Assembly: GCA_023954475.1 (NCBI GenBank)
Contig: JAMLHW010000003.1
Location: 310,001-374,000, forward strand
Direction of reading: 5' to 3'
Length of the DNA stretch: 64,000 nt
Source: Anaerolineae bacterium
Lineage (GTDB): Bacteria; Chloroflexota; Anaerolineae; Promineifilales; Promineifilaceae
A model generated the notes under the pieces. It did not search any database and was not told where the DNA came from. It saw only the letters and a list, made by a program, of their open reading frames with translations. Within the stretch, counting starts at the first letter, position 1. The number at the start of each line of letters is the position of its first letter. Shown piece after piece: positions 10,069-19,979 of the stretch. Both the position numbers and the translations under genes were made by a program.

Positions 10069-11183
10069 TGAATCGTCTCTGGGTACGACTCAGTTTTGCG
10101 TTTGGTATGGTAGTCATTGCTGTGCTTTTGATCATTGGTATTTCGTCCGATCAGGCGCAAAATCAGCGCTTGTTTGATGTCGCGATCAGTGAGCTGGATT
10201 TGAGCGCCCAGGAAGAAGAAGCGGTGCAATTGTTGCGTGAAACCGGCGTGTTTGAGCACCTGCGGCGCAATGCAACCGGTGCGTTGCCGGCCGTCGTGCT
10301 GTACGTCGCGGTCGTGACCGGATTCGCTGCAATTATTGCCGGTGTGTTGATGAGTCGCGTTCTGACACGTCCGTTGACAGAGTTGCAGGAGATGGCACGG
10401 GCCATCGGCACCAACGATTTGAGCGTGCGGGCTGAAGTGCACGGCTCGGAGGAAATGGTCGAGTTGGCGCGAGCGATGAATCAAATGGCGACTGATCTGG
10501 GTTCGGCCGAATCCCTGCGTCAGAATCTGTTGGCTGACGTTGCTCACGAACTGCGCACGCCGCTCACCGTTATTCAGGGAAACCTGCGCGCCATCCTCGA
10601 TGATGTCTACCCATTGGAAAAAGAAGAGATCGCTCAACTTTACGACCAAACGCGTCATTTGAATCGGTTGATTGACGATTTGCGCGACCTGGCGCATGCG
10701 GAAGCCCGTCGCCTGCCCCTCAACCGAGTGGAAGTCGATGTCGCTTTTTTGGTCAATGAACTGGAAGGGATGTTTCGGCCGATAGCTGTCTCGCGGCAGA
10801 TTGCGTTTCGCGCTGAATTATTAGGTGCGTTGCCGCTTATTTCGGCCGACCGCGACCGACTCAAGCAAGCTGTCAGCAATCTGGTGGCCAATGCACTGCA
10901 GCACACGCCTGCCGGTGGCACCATCACGCTACAGGCAGAAGCCGTTGGCGCAACATTGGAAATTCGCGTTCACGACACTGGCACGGGCATTGAACCGCAA
11001 TATATCGACCACGTTTTCGACCGTTTTTATCGCATCGATGATGCACGCAGCCGCGATGCGGGCGGTACCGGCCTGGGCCTGGCGATTGCCAAGGCAATTG
11101 TCGAAGCCCATGACGGCACCGTGGTTGTCAGCAGCCCCGGATTGGATCGCGGCAGCACCTTTGTCATCCGCCTGCCTGTTTGA
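10068..11183 (+). CDS. Sensor histidine kinase, HAMP-HisKA-HATPase
   Basis: A membrane kinase of about 371 residues, partner of the preceding regulator. Membrane helices lie at about 8-28 and 75-98 and flank a short extracytoplasmic segment of about 45 residues. HAMP follows ([18 protein letters not shown]), then the H-box [10 protein letters not shown] with the phosphorylated His, the N-box [10 protein letters not shown], the G1 box VHDTGTGIE, the F-box RFYRID and G2 [11 protein letters not shown]. The sensor segment is too short for a PAS domain. I use the ATG at 10068 (TGATG overlap). A GTG three bases earlier is also possible. It converges on fumC with a 23-base gap. Confidence 0.92.
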   Translation: MNRLWVRLSFAFGMVVIAVLLIIGISSDQAQNQRLFDVAISELDLSAQEEEAVQLLRETGVFEHLRRNATGALPAVVLYVAVVTGFAAIIAGVLMSRVLTRPLTELQEMARAIGTNDLSVRAEVHGSEEMVELARAMNQMATDLGSAESLRQNLLADVAHELRTPLTVIQGNLRAILDDVYPLEKEEIAQLYDQTRHLNRLIDDLRDLAHAEARRLPLNRVEVDVAFLVNELEGMFRPIAVSRQIAFRAELLGALPLISADRDRLKQAVSNLVANALQHTPAGGTITLQAEAVGATLEIRVHDTGTGIEPQYIDHVFDRFYRIDDARSRDAGGTGLGLAIAKAIVEAHDGTVVVSSPGLDRGSTFVIRLPV

Positions 11184-11206
11184 ATCACGCAACCGGGTGC
11201 AGCTTC

Positions 11207-12598
11207 TTAATCGAGTCTGCCCACCATTTTGGCCGGTACGACAACTTCATCAAATTCTTCGGCCGATAAATAGCCCAGTTTAAGCGTCGCTTCCTTGAGC
11301 GTGGTCCCTTCAGCATGTGCTGTTTGGGCGATTTCGGCCGCTTTGTAATAGCCGATCTTCGTATTGAGCGCCGTCACCAGCATTAGGCTGCGGTTGACAA
11401 GTTCGTCAATGCGGGCATGATTTGGCTCGATGCCAACGGCACAATTGTCGTTGAAGCTCTGGCACGCATCGCCGATCAATTGGGCGCTCATCAGGACGTT
11501 GTACGCCATGACCGGTTTGAAAACGTTCAATTGAAAATGCCCCTGCATGCCGCCGACGGAAACGGCGATATCATTGCCGATGACTTGCGCACAGACCATG
11601 GTCACTGCTTCGGCCTGAGTCGGGTTGACCTTGCCGGGCATGATGGAACTGCCAGGTTCATTAGCGGGCAGGACGATTTCGCCGATGCCGGTGCGCGGGC
11701 CGCTGGCGAGCAGGCGGATGTTGTTGGCGATGTGCATCAGGCTGACGGCAACGCGTTTGAGGCTGCCGCTGATTTCGACCATGGCGTCGTGGGCGCTGAG
11801 TGCCTCGAACTTGTTTTCGGCCGAAACAAATGGATGGCCTGTCAGTTCGGCGATTTTGGCCGCGACGTGGTCAGCGTAGCCCGGCGGTGTGTTCAGCCCC
11901 GTGCCCACCGCTGTGCCGCCCAGCGCCAGCTCGCGCACCCGCACGAGGCTGTCTTGCAACGCTTCCATACCGCGCTGTAGCTGCATGGCATAGCCGCTGA
12001 ACTCCTGTCCCAGCGTGAGCGGGGTGGCGTCCATCAAATGGGTGCGGCCCGTTTTGACGATGGACATAAATTCGGCCGATTTGGCCGCCAGTGTGTCGTG
12101 CAGTAACTGAATCCTGGGCAATGTGTGTTCAACCACCTTGATGTAGGTGGCGATGTGCATCGCCGTCGGGTAGGTGTCGTTGGAACTCTGGCTCTTGTTG
12201 ACGTCGTCGTTGGCCTTGACCAATTTTTCCACGCGGAAATCGGTGCCTAAAATCTCGGTGGCGCGGTTGGCGATGACTTCGTTGACGTTCATGTTGCTTT
12301 GTGTACCGGAGCCGGTTTGCCAGACGACGAGTGGAAATTGGTCGTCGAGTTTGCCTGCCAGCACTTCGTCGCATGCCTGGGCGATGGCAGTTGTTTTTTC
12401 GGCCGAAAATCCCGCCAACTCCCGATTGGTCAACGCCGCCGCCTTCTTGAGAATAGCGAAGGCGTAGACGATTTCGCGCGGCATGGTCTGGCCACCGATT
12501 TTGAAATTCTCCAGGCTGCGCTGGGTTTGCGCGCCCCAATATTTATCGTCGGGCACTTGAATCTCGCCCATCGTATCTTTTTCAATGCGGTATTTCAT
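11207..12598 (-). CDS. fumC: Fumarate hydratase class II
   Basis: Converts fumarate to L-malate in the citric acid cycle; oxygen-stable, iron-free homotetramer. The 463 residues match the usual length. The superfamily signature [11 protein letters not shown] lies near residue 315. The N-terminus [28 protein letters not shown], the [10 protein letters not shown] segment and [16 protein letters not shown] are all class II features. GGGAG upstream of the ATG supports the start. Four palindrome copies are present, all read as Ser-Ala-Glu on this strand. The gene is divergent from the toxin-antitoxin pair, with a 167-base spacer before the antitoxin start. Confidence 0.96.
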   Translation of the reverse strand: MKYRIEKDTMGEIQVPDDKYWGAQTQRSLENFKIGGQTMPREIVYAFAILKKAAALTNRELAGFSAEKTTAIAQACDEVLAGKLDDQFPLVVWQTGSGTQSNMNVNEVIANRATEILGTDFRVEKLVKANDDVNKSQSSNDTYPTAMHIATYIKVVEHTLPRIQLLHDTLAAKSAEFMSIVKTGRTHLMDATPLTLGQEFSGYAMQLQRGMEALQDSLVRVRELALGGTAVGTGLNTPPGYADHVAAKIAELTGHPFVSAENKFEALSAHDAMVEISGSLKRVAVSLMHIANNIRLLASGPRTGIGEIVLPANEPGSSIMPGKVNPTQAEAVTMVCAQVIGNDIAVSVGGMQGHFQLNVFKPVMAYNVLMSAQLIGDACQSFNDNCAVGIEPNHARIDELVNRSLMLVTALNTKIGYYKAAEIAQTAHAEGTTLKEATLKLGYLSAEEFDEVVVPAKMVGRLD

Positions 12599-12702
12599 GG
12601 AAAACTCCCATAGTTGTGCAGTTCAGATTTCAACCCCTAATTGTACCTCAGGAGGTTGAATGAAACCGACAGGAATTCGCGGAATTTTCCACGCAGAATG
12701 CG

Positions 12703-12748
12703 TTGACACAATATATGATGTTGATTACAATGTGGATAATATTACACA
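12703..12748 (+). promoter_or_regulatory. Promoter and candidate operator of the toxin-antitoxin pair
   Basis: TTGACA at 12703-12708 and TACAAT at 12726-12731 are separated by exactly 17 bases. This is a near-consensus sigma-70 promoter 35 bases upstream of the antitoxin ATG. Directly over the expected start point lies an imperfect palindrome, TGTGGATAATATTACACA (12731-12748), centred on TAATATTA. A ribbon-helix-helix antitoxin could bind it for autoregulation. That last point is inferred from how such modules usually work. Confidence 0.7.
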
Positions 12749-12765
12749 TTCGATTGGGGATAGTT

Positions 12766-12999
12766 ATGAAAACAATCCAAATGACTATTGACGATGAATT
12801 GCTCGTTGCAGTAGATGATGCTGTGGCAACCATCGAGACAACCCGCTCCGCATTCATCCGCGACGCCTTGCGTGCAGCGTTGTTGCGGTTCGAGATTCAG
12901 CAATTGGAACATCAGCACGCTGCCGGGTATGCACACAAGCCAGTTGAGGCGGGTGAATTTGACATCTGGGAAGCAGAACAAGCCTGGAGTGAATCGTGA
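12766..12999 (+). CDS. Ribbon-helix-helix antitoxin (CopG/MazE-like)
   Basis: A 77-residue protein. The N-terminal half has the ribbon-helix-helix pattern: a beta strand KTIQMTIDDELL, a helix, then TTRSAFIRDALRAALLRFE. The C-terminal tail is acidic (EFDIWEAEQAWSES), as expected for a segment that wraps the toxin. I chose the ATG at 12766, preceded by GGGGA; an earlier start at 12703 lies inside the promoter. It overlaps the toxin gene by 4 bases (GTGA). It should neutralise the toxin and repress the operon. Confidence 0.87.
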   Translation: MKTIQMTIDDELLVAVDDAVATIETTRSAFIRDALRAALLRFEIQQLEHQHAAGYAHKPVEAGEFDIWEAEQAWSES

Positions 13000-13322
13000 A
13001 ACGTGGCGAAATTCGTTGGTATACGTTTCGCGTACCCGACAAACGTCGCCCTGTGCTCATTCTGACACGTCAATCGGCAATACCTTATCTGACCAGTGTG
13101 ACCATCGCCCCATTGACCACCACGATTCGTGATATTCCTTCGGAAGTATATCTGACGCCAGACGATGACGGCGTCTTTCAACAATGCGCAGTCAATTTTG
13201 ACAATATCCAAACAGTTACAAAATCAAGGATCGGCAATCTGATTGCAACGCTGTCCAATGAACGGTTGCAAGATGTCGAGAAGGCAGCCAGTTTTGCGCT
13301 GGGTCTCGACTCATTGATCTGA
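12996..13322 (+). CDS. MazF/PemK-type mRNA interferase toxin
   Basis: A 108-residue toxin of the MazF/PemK/CcdB fold. The motifs KRGEIRWYTF at the N-terminus, RPVLILTR near residue 20, VTIAPLTTTIRDIPSEV and AVNFDNIQTVTKSRI match the family. MazF toxins cleave single-stranded RNA at short sequence motifs; the specificity here is unknown. It starts with GTG inside the end of the antitoxin gene, so translation is coupled. Neither gene of the pair contains a TCGGCCGA copy, which fits recent acquisition but is weak evidence at this length. Confidence 0.9.
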   Translation: MKRGEIRWYTFRVPDKRRPVLILTRQSAIPYLTSVTIAPLTTTIRDIPSEVYLTPDDDGVFQQCAVNFDNIQTVTKSRIGNLIATLSNERLQDVEKAASFALGLDSLI

Positions 13323-13352
13323 TCCCGTCAACACACGCCCGCATCCATTATT

Positions 13353-15521
13353 ATGATCAAACGGTTACTCATCTGGACTTTAGCCACTCTCGGAGTATTG
13401 CTCTTAGCCTTCGCTATTTGGGTATTCTGGCCTGAACAAGACAATCTCGATCAGTTGCTCGACTCTGGGGATCTGTACGACGCTGAAATCGTGCGCGACG
13501 AATGGGGTGTGCCGCATATTTTCGGCCGAACCGATGCCGACGCCGCCTATGGCCTCGCCTATGCCCACGCCGAAGACGATTTTGAGCTGATTCAGCAGGC
13601 GTTGCTGGCTGCCCGTGGTGATTTGGCAACCGTGTACGGGCAGGAGGCCGCGCCTAATGATTATCTGGTTGGACTGCTGCGCATCTGGGATGACATCGAT
13701 GCCCAATATGAGAGTGAGATTTCGGCCGAAACACGCGCCGTTCTCACCGGCTATGCGGCCGGCATGAACCAGTACGCCGCGCTGCATCCGGACGAAGTGA
13801 TACCCGGCATTTTCCCGGTCAACGGCAAAGATGTGGTCGCAGGCTTTGTCCACAAAACGCCGTTTTTCTACGGTCTCGATGGGGTGGTGGGCAGCTTGTT
13901 TGGCCCGGAACGGCCTCAGCCGGTAGCGACAAAATCGGCCGAATTACCCCAGACCGTCCGCTACGGCTCCAATACGTTTGCCGTCAGTCCGACCCGTTCG
14001 GCCGATGGTGAGACATTCCTGGCGATCAACTCCCATCAACCGTGGACCGGCCTCGTGGCGTGGTATGAAGCCCATGTCACCAGTGAAGAAGGCTGGAACA
14101 CCACCGGAGCCCTGTTCCCCGGTGCGCCCGTTCTGCTCGTCGGCCACAACGAAAATCTGGGTTGGGCGTTTACCGTCAATTCGCCCGATCTCATCGATGT
14201 GTTTGTACTCGACATCAATCCTGACAATCCCAATCAATACCGATTCGACGGCGAATGGCGCGATCTGGAAGTGCGGCAGGTTCCCATCGAGGTCAAATTG
14301 ATGGGACGATTGCGCATTACGGTCAATCAGGAAGCGTTGTGGTCGGTTTACGGTCCCACCGTACGACAGGATCACGGCGTCTACGCCATCCGCTACGCCG
14401 GCATGGGACGCGTTGATTTGATCGAGCAATGGTATCGTATGAACAAAGCCCAGTCGTTTGCGGAGTGGCACGACGCAATGGCGGCAGGGCCGCTGCCGAT
14501 GTTTAACGCCGGTTACGCCGACCGCGAAGGCAACATTTACTACGTCTATAACGGGCGCATTCCGGTGCGGGCTAAAGGGTACGACTGGGAACTGTTCCTG
14601 CCCGGCGACACATCGGAGACGCTGTGGACGGATTACTTGCCCTATGATGAGTTACCGCAGGTGCTCAATCCAGCCTCTGGCTTCGTACAAAATGCCAACA
14701 GCACACCGTTCCAGACGACGATTGGGCCGGACAACCCTGATCCGGCGCTGTTCTCGCCGACATTGGGTATTGAAACCTACATGACCAATCGGGCGCTGCG
14801 GGCGCTGGAACTGTTCGGCGCGGATGATTCAATTACGTTTGACGAATTTGAGGCGTATAAATGGGATATGGCGTATTCGGCCGAATCGGACATCCCTGAA
14901 CTGATCGCCGCCTTGCAAGCCGCGCCGCTACCTGACGACCCGGATGTGCGTGCCGCCATCGAACTGCTGGGTGAATGGGATTTGACCGCCGACCCGGATG
15001 ACACCGCCACAGCGCTGATGATTCTGACGCTCAATTATCTCAACGAGCAGGACGACGTGCCGTTTAACGCGACGAGACTCGTGGGCAACGATGCCGTACC
15101 TGTGGATGTGCTGCTGGCCGGATTGACGGAAGCGGTGGCGACTTTGCAAGCGCATTTCGGCCGAATCGACCCGCCGTGGAGCGCAGTCAACCGACTCGTG
15201 CGTGGCGACGTCAACATCGGTCTCGGTGGCGGCCCTGACGTGTTGCATGCCATTTACGGCGACTTTCAGGACGAGGACGGCACATTCCACGGCATTGCCG
15301 GCGACAGCTACGTCGCGTTAGTGACATGGGATGCAGACGGCACGGTGTCGTCACAAAGCATTCACCAGTTTGGCAGCGCCACCGCTCGCCCCGATTCACC
15401 CCATTTTGCCGATCAGACACCCCTCTTCGCCGCCCGCACGCTCAAACCGGTCTGGTTCACAGAAGCGGATGTTCGTGCCAATGCTGAGCGCACGTATCGG
15501 CCAGGAGAAGAAGTGGAATAG
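13353..15521 (+). CDS. Penicillin acylase family (Ntn) hydrolase
   Basis: A 722-residue N-terminal-nucleophile hydrolase. A membrane segment at residues 5-26 suggests export or anchoring. The alpha-part motif RDEWGVPHIFGRTDADAAYGLAYAHAEDD is typical. The expected autocleavage point is YG/SNTFAV at residues 205-206, so Ser206 would become the free N-terminus of the beta chain. LINSHQPW-type sequence follows (FLAINSHQPWTG), and GHNENLGWAFTVN matches the substrate-pocket region. Family members cleave beta-lactam side chains, acyl-homoserine lactones or other amides; the natural substrate cannot be told. Seven palindrome-rich sites make it one of the densest genes. Confidence 0.9.
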   Translation: MIKRLLIWTLATLGVLLLAFAIWVFWPEQDNLDQLLDSGDLYDAEIVRDEWGVPHIFGRTDADAAYGLAYAHAEDDFELIQQALLAARGDLATVYGQEAAPNDYLVGLLRIWDDIDAQYESEISAETRAVLTGYAAGMNQYAALHPDEVIPGIFPVNGKDVVAGFVHKTPFFYGLDGVVGSLFGPERPQPVATKSAELPQTVRYGSNTFAVSPTRSADGETFLAINSHQPWTGLVAWYEAHVTSEEGWNTTGALFPGAPVLLVGHNENLGWAFTVNSPDLIDVFVLDINPDNPNQYRFDGEWRDLEVRQVPIEVKLMGRLRITVNQEALWSVYGPTVRQDHGVYAIRYAGMGRVDLIEQWYRMNKAQSFAEWHDAMAAGPLPMFNAGYADREGNIYYVYNGRIPVRAKGYDWELFLPGDTSETLWTDYLPYDELPQVLNPASGFVQNANSTPFQTTIGPDNPDPALFSPTLGIETYMTNRALRALELFGADDSITFDEFEAYKWDMAYSAESDIPELIAALQAAPLPDDPDVRAAIELLGEWDLTADPDDTATALMILTLNYLNEQDDVPFNATRLVGNDAVPVDVLLAGLTEAVATLQAHFGRIDPPWSAVNRLVRGDVNIGLGGGPDVLHAIYGDFQDEDGTFHGIAGDSYVALVTWDADGTVSSQSIHQFGSATARPDSPHFADQTPLFAARTLKPVWFTEADVRANAERTYRPGEEVE

Positions 15522-15618
15522 CTTATAGCGTTCAGCCCTCATTTGTTACCCGATACGTTTTCGATACGGTCACCTGATATCGTTTCTCCCATAAGCAACT
15601 GCAAGGGAGATAACGAAC

Positions 15619-16080
15619 ATGACCGTTTACACCAACTACACCACTTCTGCTCAAACGACCGATTACGCGACACAAAATGCGCTGCAACTGTACGCCAATG
15701 CGACCTATCAAAGTGCTATAGACAAAGTTTTGAGCTTGGTTGGACGCGGGCGACGCGCACTAGCGACGATGAGCAAGGCACACACGGTGGTTAACAACGG
15801 TGCTCGTGAAGCAGTACGGGTTCCGTTGCAGGCGATTTGCGGCAGCGCCAATGGTGGCCGGACGCACGATTTCGACACCCAATTTCGGCCGATGCAGACA
15901 CGCACGCAGGATCGCTGGTTGTCCGTAGCCATCGCCCGGCAGCGCGGACGCCAATTGCCGCCGGTTGAACTGGTACAAGTCAACGACAGCTACTACATCG
16001 TCGATGGCCACCATCGCGTTTCCGTCGCCGCCGCCATGCAAGATTCACATATCGACGCAGTTGTCGTCGTTGCGCACTGA
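15619..16080 (+). CDS. ParB-N/sulfiredoxin-like domain protein
   Basis: A 153-residue soluble protein. The C-terminal half resembles the ParB N-terminal nuclease-like fold: RQRGRQLPPVELVQVNDSYYIVDGHHRVSVAAAM contains the characteristic VDGHHRV motif near residue 134. The N-terminal half is a helical segment with no recognised domain. AGGGAGA is well placed upstream of the ATG. It is not near parA or an origin, so a partition role is unlikely. A regulatory or adaptor role is equally possible. Function unknown. Confidence 0.7.
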   Translation: MTVYTNYTTSAQTTDYATQNALQLYANATYQSAIDKVLSLVGRGRRALATMSKAHTVVNNGAREAVRVPLQAICGSANGGRTHDFDTQFRPMQTRTQDRWLSVAIARQRGRQLPPVELVQVNDSYYIVDGHHRVSVAAAMQDSHIDAVVVVAH

Positions 16081-16114
16081 TTCGGGAACAAAAATCGGGC
16101 GAATCACATCAAAT

Positions 16115-17092
16115 TCAGTCGCCATAGCCGTCAGGATGGCGGCGATGCCAATCCCAGGCCGACTGAATAATATGGTGCAGGTCAGAGTATTGCGGTTCCC
16201 AGCCCAATTCTCGGCCGATGCGATCAGAGCCTGCGATGAGAATGGCTGGGTCGCCGGGTCGCCGATCACCCACGATGGCCGGAATTGGATGGCCGGTCAC
16301 AGCGCGGGCGACATCCAGGATTTCGCGGATACTGTACCCGTTGCCCGTTCCCAGATTGTATGTACGACTCCCCTGATCAAGGGCACGCAATGCCAGAATA
16401 TGGGCTGATGCCAAATCGCGGACGTGAATGTAGTCGCGGATGCAGGTTCCGTCCGGTGTCGGGTAATCGTCGCCAAAAATCACCAGATGGTCGCGCTGCC
16501 CCAGCGCAACTTGCAGTATGATGGGAATCAGGTGTGTTTCCGGGGCATGGTCTTCACCCAGCGGCGGCACGCAGCCGCACGCGTTAAAATAACGCAGAGC
16601 GGCATATTTCATGCCATAGACGCGATCCATCCAGAGCAGCAGACGTTCAAGCAGGTTTTTGCTCTCACCGTACGGGCTGCCCGGTACAATGCGCTCTGTT
16701 TCATCGATGGGCATGCGCTCCGGATTGTCGAACAGATTGGCTGTTGATGACAGGACAAACCGTTTGACGCCGTACTTGACAGCCGTTTCCATCAAATTAA
16801 GGCCGTTGACGACATTGTCACGCAAATAGAGAAACGGTTTTTCCCACGATTCGCCGACCAGTGTATAGGAAGCGAAATGCATAACGGCGTCGATGTCATG
16901 CGTTTCAAAAACGGCACGTAGTGCAGCCCGATCAGCCAAATCGCCTTGCACAAATATGGCCTGGGGATCGACGGCGGCTGCGTGGCCTTGATAGAGATTG
17001 TCGTAGACGATGACGTCGTCGCCTTGGCGAATGAGTTCGGCCGAAACGTGAGAGCCGATATAACCTGCACCGCCTGTTACTAATACTCGCAT
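16115..17092 (-). CDS. galE: UDP-glucose 4-epimerase
   Basis: An extended short-chain dehydrogenase/reductase of 325 residues that interconverts UDP-glucose and UDP-galactose using bound NAD. The NAD-binding motif GGAGYIGS is at residues 7-14, and the catalytic Tyr141/Lys145 pair lies in SPYGESK. The Ser/Thr of the triad is in [11 protein letters not shown]; this TANLF variant replaces the common AAVYG. FNACG and the [11 protein letters not shown] region are as in GalE. GGAGAGGT lies upstream of the ATG. The neighbouring MscS gene is upstream in the same direction. Confidence 0.92.
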   Translation of the reverse strand: MRVLVTGGAGYIGSHVSAELIRQGDDVIVYDNLYQGHAAAVDPQAIFVQGDLADRAALRAVFETHDIDAVMHFASYTLVGESWEKPFLYLRDNVVNGLNLMETAVKYGVKRFVLSSTANLFDNPERMPIDETERIVPGSPYGESKNLLERLLLWMDRVYGMKYAALRYFNACGCVPPLGEDHAPETHLIPIILQVALGQRDHLVIFGDDYPTPDGTCIRDYIHVRDLASAHILALRALDQGSRTYNLGTGNGYSIREILDVARAVTGHPIPAIVGDRRPGDPAILIAGSDRIGRELGWEPQYSDLHHIIQSAWDWHRRHPDGYGD

Positions 17093-17144
17093 TGATTACC
17101 TCTCCATCCTGATTGAGTATCTTCTTTGGAAATGAATTGCTCGA

Positions 17145-17963
17145 TTAAGTAGTTTCTGTCTCGTTGCTGCGGACACGTACTTTGCTGTCGGTTAAGAATG
17201 TGTTGGGAACGAGCACACGCTCACCGTCGCGGTAAATCTCGGCATTGATCGTGCCGATTGCCTCAAGCGTGCCCTCGGCTTCATCAATCGCGATCGTGTC
17301 GCCCAATGCATACATTTCGCGTGCATAGAATCCGGCTAGTACATTGCGGACAACGCCGCGTCCACCGAGACCAAATGCCAATGCCAGTCCGGCAAGGAGA
17401 ATGGCGACAACATAGACGAAAATGTCTGTCAGGATTTGGGACTCGATACCCATTTGCTGCAAGACGACGATGACGACGATGCCGAGCAGTATGATGCGCA
17501 CACCATTGGCTATTGCTTTGCCGAATTCGATGCCCATGTTATTGACCGCTGCCTCGACCATGTCAGCTATGGCTTTGGCAAGCAATGCGCCAATGATGAG
17601 GAGAATAAATCCGACAATAAGGGTAGGCAGGAAAGCGATCAAGGCGCGTAGTGGCTCAACGGCCTGGCTCAGACCGAGTTGATCGAAGGCAGTCAGCAGG
17701 AAGTTGAGAAAAATGATCCAGAACACCAACATGCCGAAGATCTCGGTCGGCGTACGTTTACTGGTCATGCTGTTGAACAATTCGGCGCGGGCAACGATGT
17801 CGTCGAAGCGGATCAATTTCAATAAACGTTCGACAATGTAGCGCAGAATTCGGCCGATTACCCAGCCGACAACCAAAATAACGACAGCGATCAAGAGATT
17901 CGGCAGATACGAAATGATGCCATCGATCATCTCTGTGAAAATGTTTTGCAATGTTTCCAGCAT
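17145..17963 (-). CDS. Small-conductance mechanosensitive channel, MscS family
   Basis: A 272-residue membrane protein. Helices lie at about 20-42, 80-98, 108-135 and 155-195. The pore-lining segment LLAGLALAFGLGGRGVVRNVLAGFYAREMYALGDTI matches MscS TM3 and the start of the beta domain. The C-terminus (EGTLEAIGTINAEIYRDGERVLVPNTFL) matches the vestibule beta domain, but the usual alpha/beta tail is missing, so this is a short form. Such channels release solutes during osmotic downshock. GGAGAAGT precedes the ATG. The N-terminal segment resembles the conserved TM-helix repeat found in many environmental MscS proteins. Confidence 0.87.
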   Translation of the reverse strand: MLETLQNIFTEMIDGIISYLPNLLIAVVILVVGWVIGRILRYIVERLLKLIRFDDIVARAELFNSMTSKRTPTEIFGMLVFWIIFLNFLLTAFDQLGLSQAVEPLRALIAFLPTLIVGFILLIIGALLAKAIADMVEAAVNNMGIEFGKAIANGVRIILLGIVVIVVLQQMGIESQILTDIFVYVVAILLAGLALAFGLGGRGVVRNVLAGFYAREMYALGDTIAIDEAEGTLEAIGTINAEIYRDGERVLVPNTFLTDSKVRVRSNETETT

Positions 17964-18003
17964 GTTACTTCTCCTACGTTTCAGAGGCTATTGCCGACAT
18001 TGA

Positions 18004-18396
18004 TTATTGCTGCTCGTCGCTATGATGCCGCATAGTGTCCCACTTTTCGATTTCATCGTTTGTGCCCGCAATACGTGTGACAAACGGGCGCAACAATGCC
18101 CAATAGACGGTACTCGCTGCTTGCGTGCCCAGACGCAGTACATCACCTGTCAAGTCAGTGCGGTGTATACGGTCGAAGAGCTGTTGCTCGACTTTTGCCG
18201 CTGTTGCATCGTCCAGTTCGGGCACCTCGCTATCGCCTCCCGGCGGTGTCAAGTTGATTTCATGCCACAATGTGTCGACCGTTTCCAATGCGTCATCATT
18301 CTCGGACAGATACGTCAGGATGCGCTCGGTAGCGTCGGTGTCGAGGTCACCGGCAACAAAGCGTTTCAGTTCTTCGGAGGTTGGCTGCCTGATCAT
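18004..18396 (-). CDS. Small protein coupled to the ECF sigma factor, candidate anti-sigma factor
   Basis: A 130-residue soluble protein whose start overlaps the sigma gene stop by 4 bases (ATGA). The N-terminus PTSEELKRFVAGDLDTDATERILTYLSENDDALETVDTLWHEI resembles the N-terminal helices of anti-sigma factors. It has no zinc-binding HxxxCxxC motif and no clear membrane segment. It is therefore either a soluble, non-zinc anti-sigma factor or another regulator of sigma activity. The assignment rests mainly on the translational coupling. Confidence 0.55.
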   Translation of the reverse strand: MIRQPTSEELKRFVAGDLDTDATERILTYLSENDDALETVDTLWHEINLTPPGGDSEVPELDDATAAKVEQQLFDRIHRTDLTGDVLRLGTQAASTVYWALLRPFVTRIAGTNDEIEKWDTMRHHSDEQQ

Positions 18397-19004
18397 GTGT
18401 GACTTTCAGTAGCGTCGGAACGCAGTTTGTATTCTCGTTGCAAAGCCAGTCGTGCCCGCTGCACGCGCATTTTGGCCGCGCTGAGACTGATGTTCATGAT
18501 GTCCGCAATATCCGCGTAAGGACGTTCCTCTACGTCTTTGAGGATGATGATTTCTCTTTCTGAAGGACGCAGTGCATTGAGGGCATCTGCCAGCAATTCG
18601 CTCAATGCCAATTGGTCATACGTCTGGTCCACTGTTTCGGCCGAAGGAATGAATTCAGTTGCAACTTCTAACTCGGTCTGGCTTTCCTGTGGGCGGCGCG
18701 ACCGGCGGCGCAGTTCATTTTGACACGTGTTGACGGCAATCCGGTAGATCCACGTCTTGAATAGTGATCTCCCTTCAAATTTCTCCAGATTGCGATACGC
18801 CTTGAAAAACACTTCCTGTGTCATGTCTTCTGCGTCGCTCCCGTTGCCCAGAAAACGGTAACAGATGTGCCAGACCATCTTGTTGTGGCGTCGGAACAGT
18901 TCCTGATACGGTCGATCATTGCGTTGACCACGGTTCAGGCACAAAAGAACCAGTTGGTCGTCGTCTAGATCGGTCAGGGTCGGTTGGATCAGTAAGGTTG
19001 CCAC
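18393..19004 (-). CDS. RNA polymerase sigma factor, ECF subfamily
   Basis: A 203-residue sigma-70 family protein. Region 2 (about 25-95) contains YQELFRRHNKMVWHICYRFLGNGSDAEDMTQEVFFKAYRNL and the -10 recognition segment FKTWIYRIAVNTCQNELRRR. Region 4 (about 140-192) has LRPSEREIIILKDVEERPYADIADIMNISLSAAKMRVQRAR. The start is probably the GTG at 19004, although GAGG lies too close to it to be an ideal ribosome site. Coupled to the downstream small gene. The 177-base spacer to pyrE contains an inverted repeat GACACT-N11-AGTGTC at 19082-19104 that may be an operator; this is speculative. Confidence 0.9.
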   Translation of the reverse strand: MATLLIQPTLTDLDDDQLVLLCLNRGQRNDRPYQELFRRHNKMVWHICYRFLGNGSDAEDMTQEVFFKAYRNLEKFEGRSLFKTWIYRIAVNTCQNELRRRSRRPQESQTELEVATEFIPSAETVDQTYDQLALSELLADALNALRPSEREIIILKDVEERPYADIADIMNISLSAAKMRVQRARLALQREYKLRSDATESHT

Positions 19005-19181
19005 GCCTCAATTCTACTTGCGAACTGAGTTCTTGTCGTGTAAAAGGTCCGCTTAAACCAACTTCAACCATGTTATAGATAGACACTGGTTATTGCAGAG
19101 TGTCACAACCTGCTCGTAACAAAGCAGTTAGCATTGTCGCTTGCCAGCCGACATGCTTTGTGTCATCATTGATTTGTGCAA

Positions 19182-19778
19182 ATGAATGAGCAGATGGCGT
19201 TGACTTTATTTGATATTGGCTGTATTCAATTCGGCCGATTTCCGTTGCATAGTGGTGTTGTATCGCCGATCTACATCGATCTGCGACTGTTGGTATCCTT
19301 TCCCGATGCACTGCGCGAAGCTGCCCGCGCCTATGCCGCTGTCCTTGACACGCTGCAATTTGACCTTATCGCCGGTATTCCGTATGCAGCACTACCGATT
19401 GGAACCGCCATTTCGCTGGAAATGAATCGTCCGCTGATTTTTCCACGCAAGACCGCCAAGAGTTACGGTACAGGCAAGACGATTGAAGGCAAATGGCAGG
19501 TTGGTCAGCGTGTTGTGATTGTTGAAGACCTGATCACGTCAGGTGACAGCATTTTACAGGGCATCGCCGCATTAAAAGCGAAAGGATTGCAGATTGCAGA
19601 CGCAGTCGTACTCATCGATCGTCAGCAGGGTGGACGTGAGTATCTGGCAGAGCAGGGATACACGCTCCATTCGGTCATGACGCTGACCTATATTTTGACC
19701 AGACTTTACAGTTACGGGCGGATCACTTCCAGTCAGCGCAACAAAGTGCTCAATTTTCTCAATCTGGCGGCCGATTAG
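19182..19778 (+). CDS. pyrE: Orotate phosphoribosyltransferase
   Basis: Transfers the phosphoribosyl group of PRPP to orotate, giving OMP. The 198-residue protein has the type I PRTase motif VVIVEDLITSGDSI (PRPP-binding loop) near residue 108 and FPRKTAKSYGTGKTIEG as the flexible catalytic loop. The N-terminal hood LHSGVVSPIYIDLRLL matches the family. I use the ATG at 19182; a GTG two codons earlier is in frame. No strong ribosome site is visible, so initiation may be leaderless. It heads the pyrimidine neighbourhood, but pyrB and pyrC are on the other strand. A palindrome copy lies at 19231 (QFGRFPL). Confidence 0.93.
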   Translation: MNEQMALTLFDIGCIQFGRFPLHSGVVSPIYIDLRLLVSFPDALREAARAYAAVLDTLQFDLIAGIPYAALPIGTAISLEMNRPLIFPRKTAKSYGTGKTIEGKWQVGQRVVIVEDLITSGDSILQGIAALKAKGLQIADAVVLIDRQQGGREYLAEQGYTLHSVMTLTYILTRLYSYGRITSSQRNKVLNFLNLAAD

Positions 19779-19979
19779 CGTTTCGGCCGAACCACTCGAT
19801 TTTTCTATCTCGCGATAAATGACAAAGATCACCTCAGTAAGGTGCGGAAAGCATCTGGTGCTGTGGTACGTCTAGGTGATAGAGTGTAGGTAACTGACAC
19901 GACTCTTTCACTTGCTCGACTTGTCGGCAATGTTGATGCGTTTTGCACAACTATCATCGATAAGGACGAAGGACACCTC

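Noticed and set aside
11417-12613. Several plus-strand frames opposite fumC
   Set aside because: fumC is conserved along its full length on the minus strand; the opposite frames show no family likeness.
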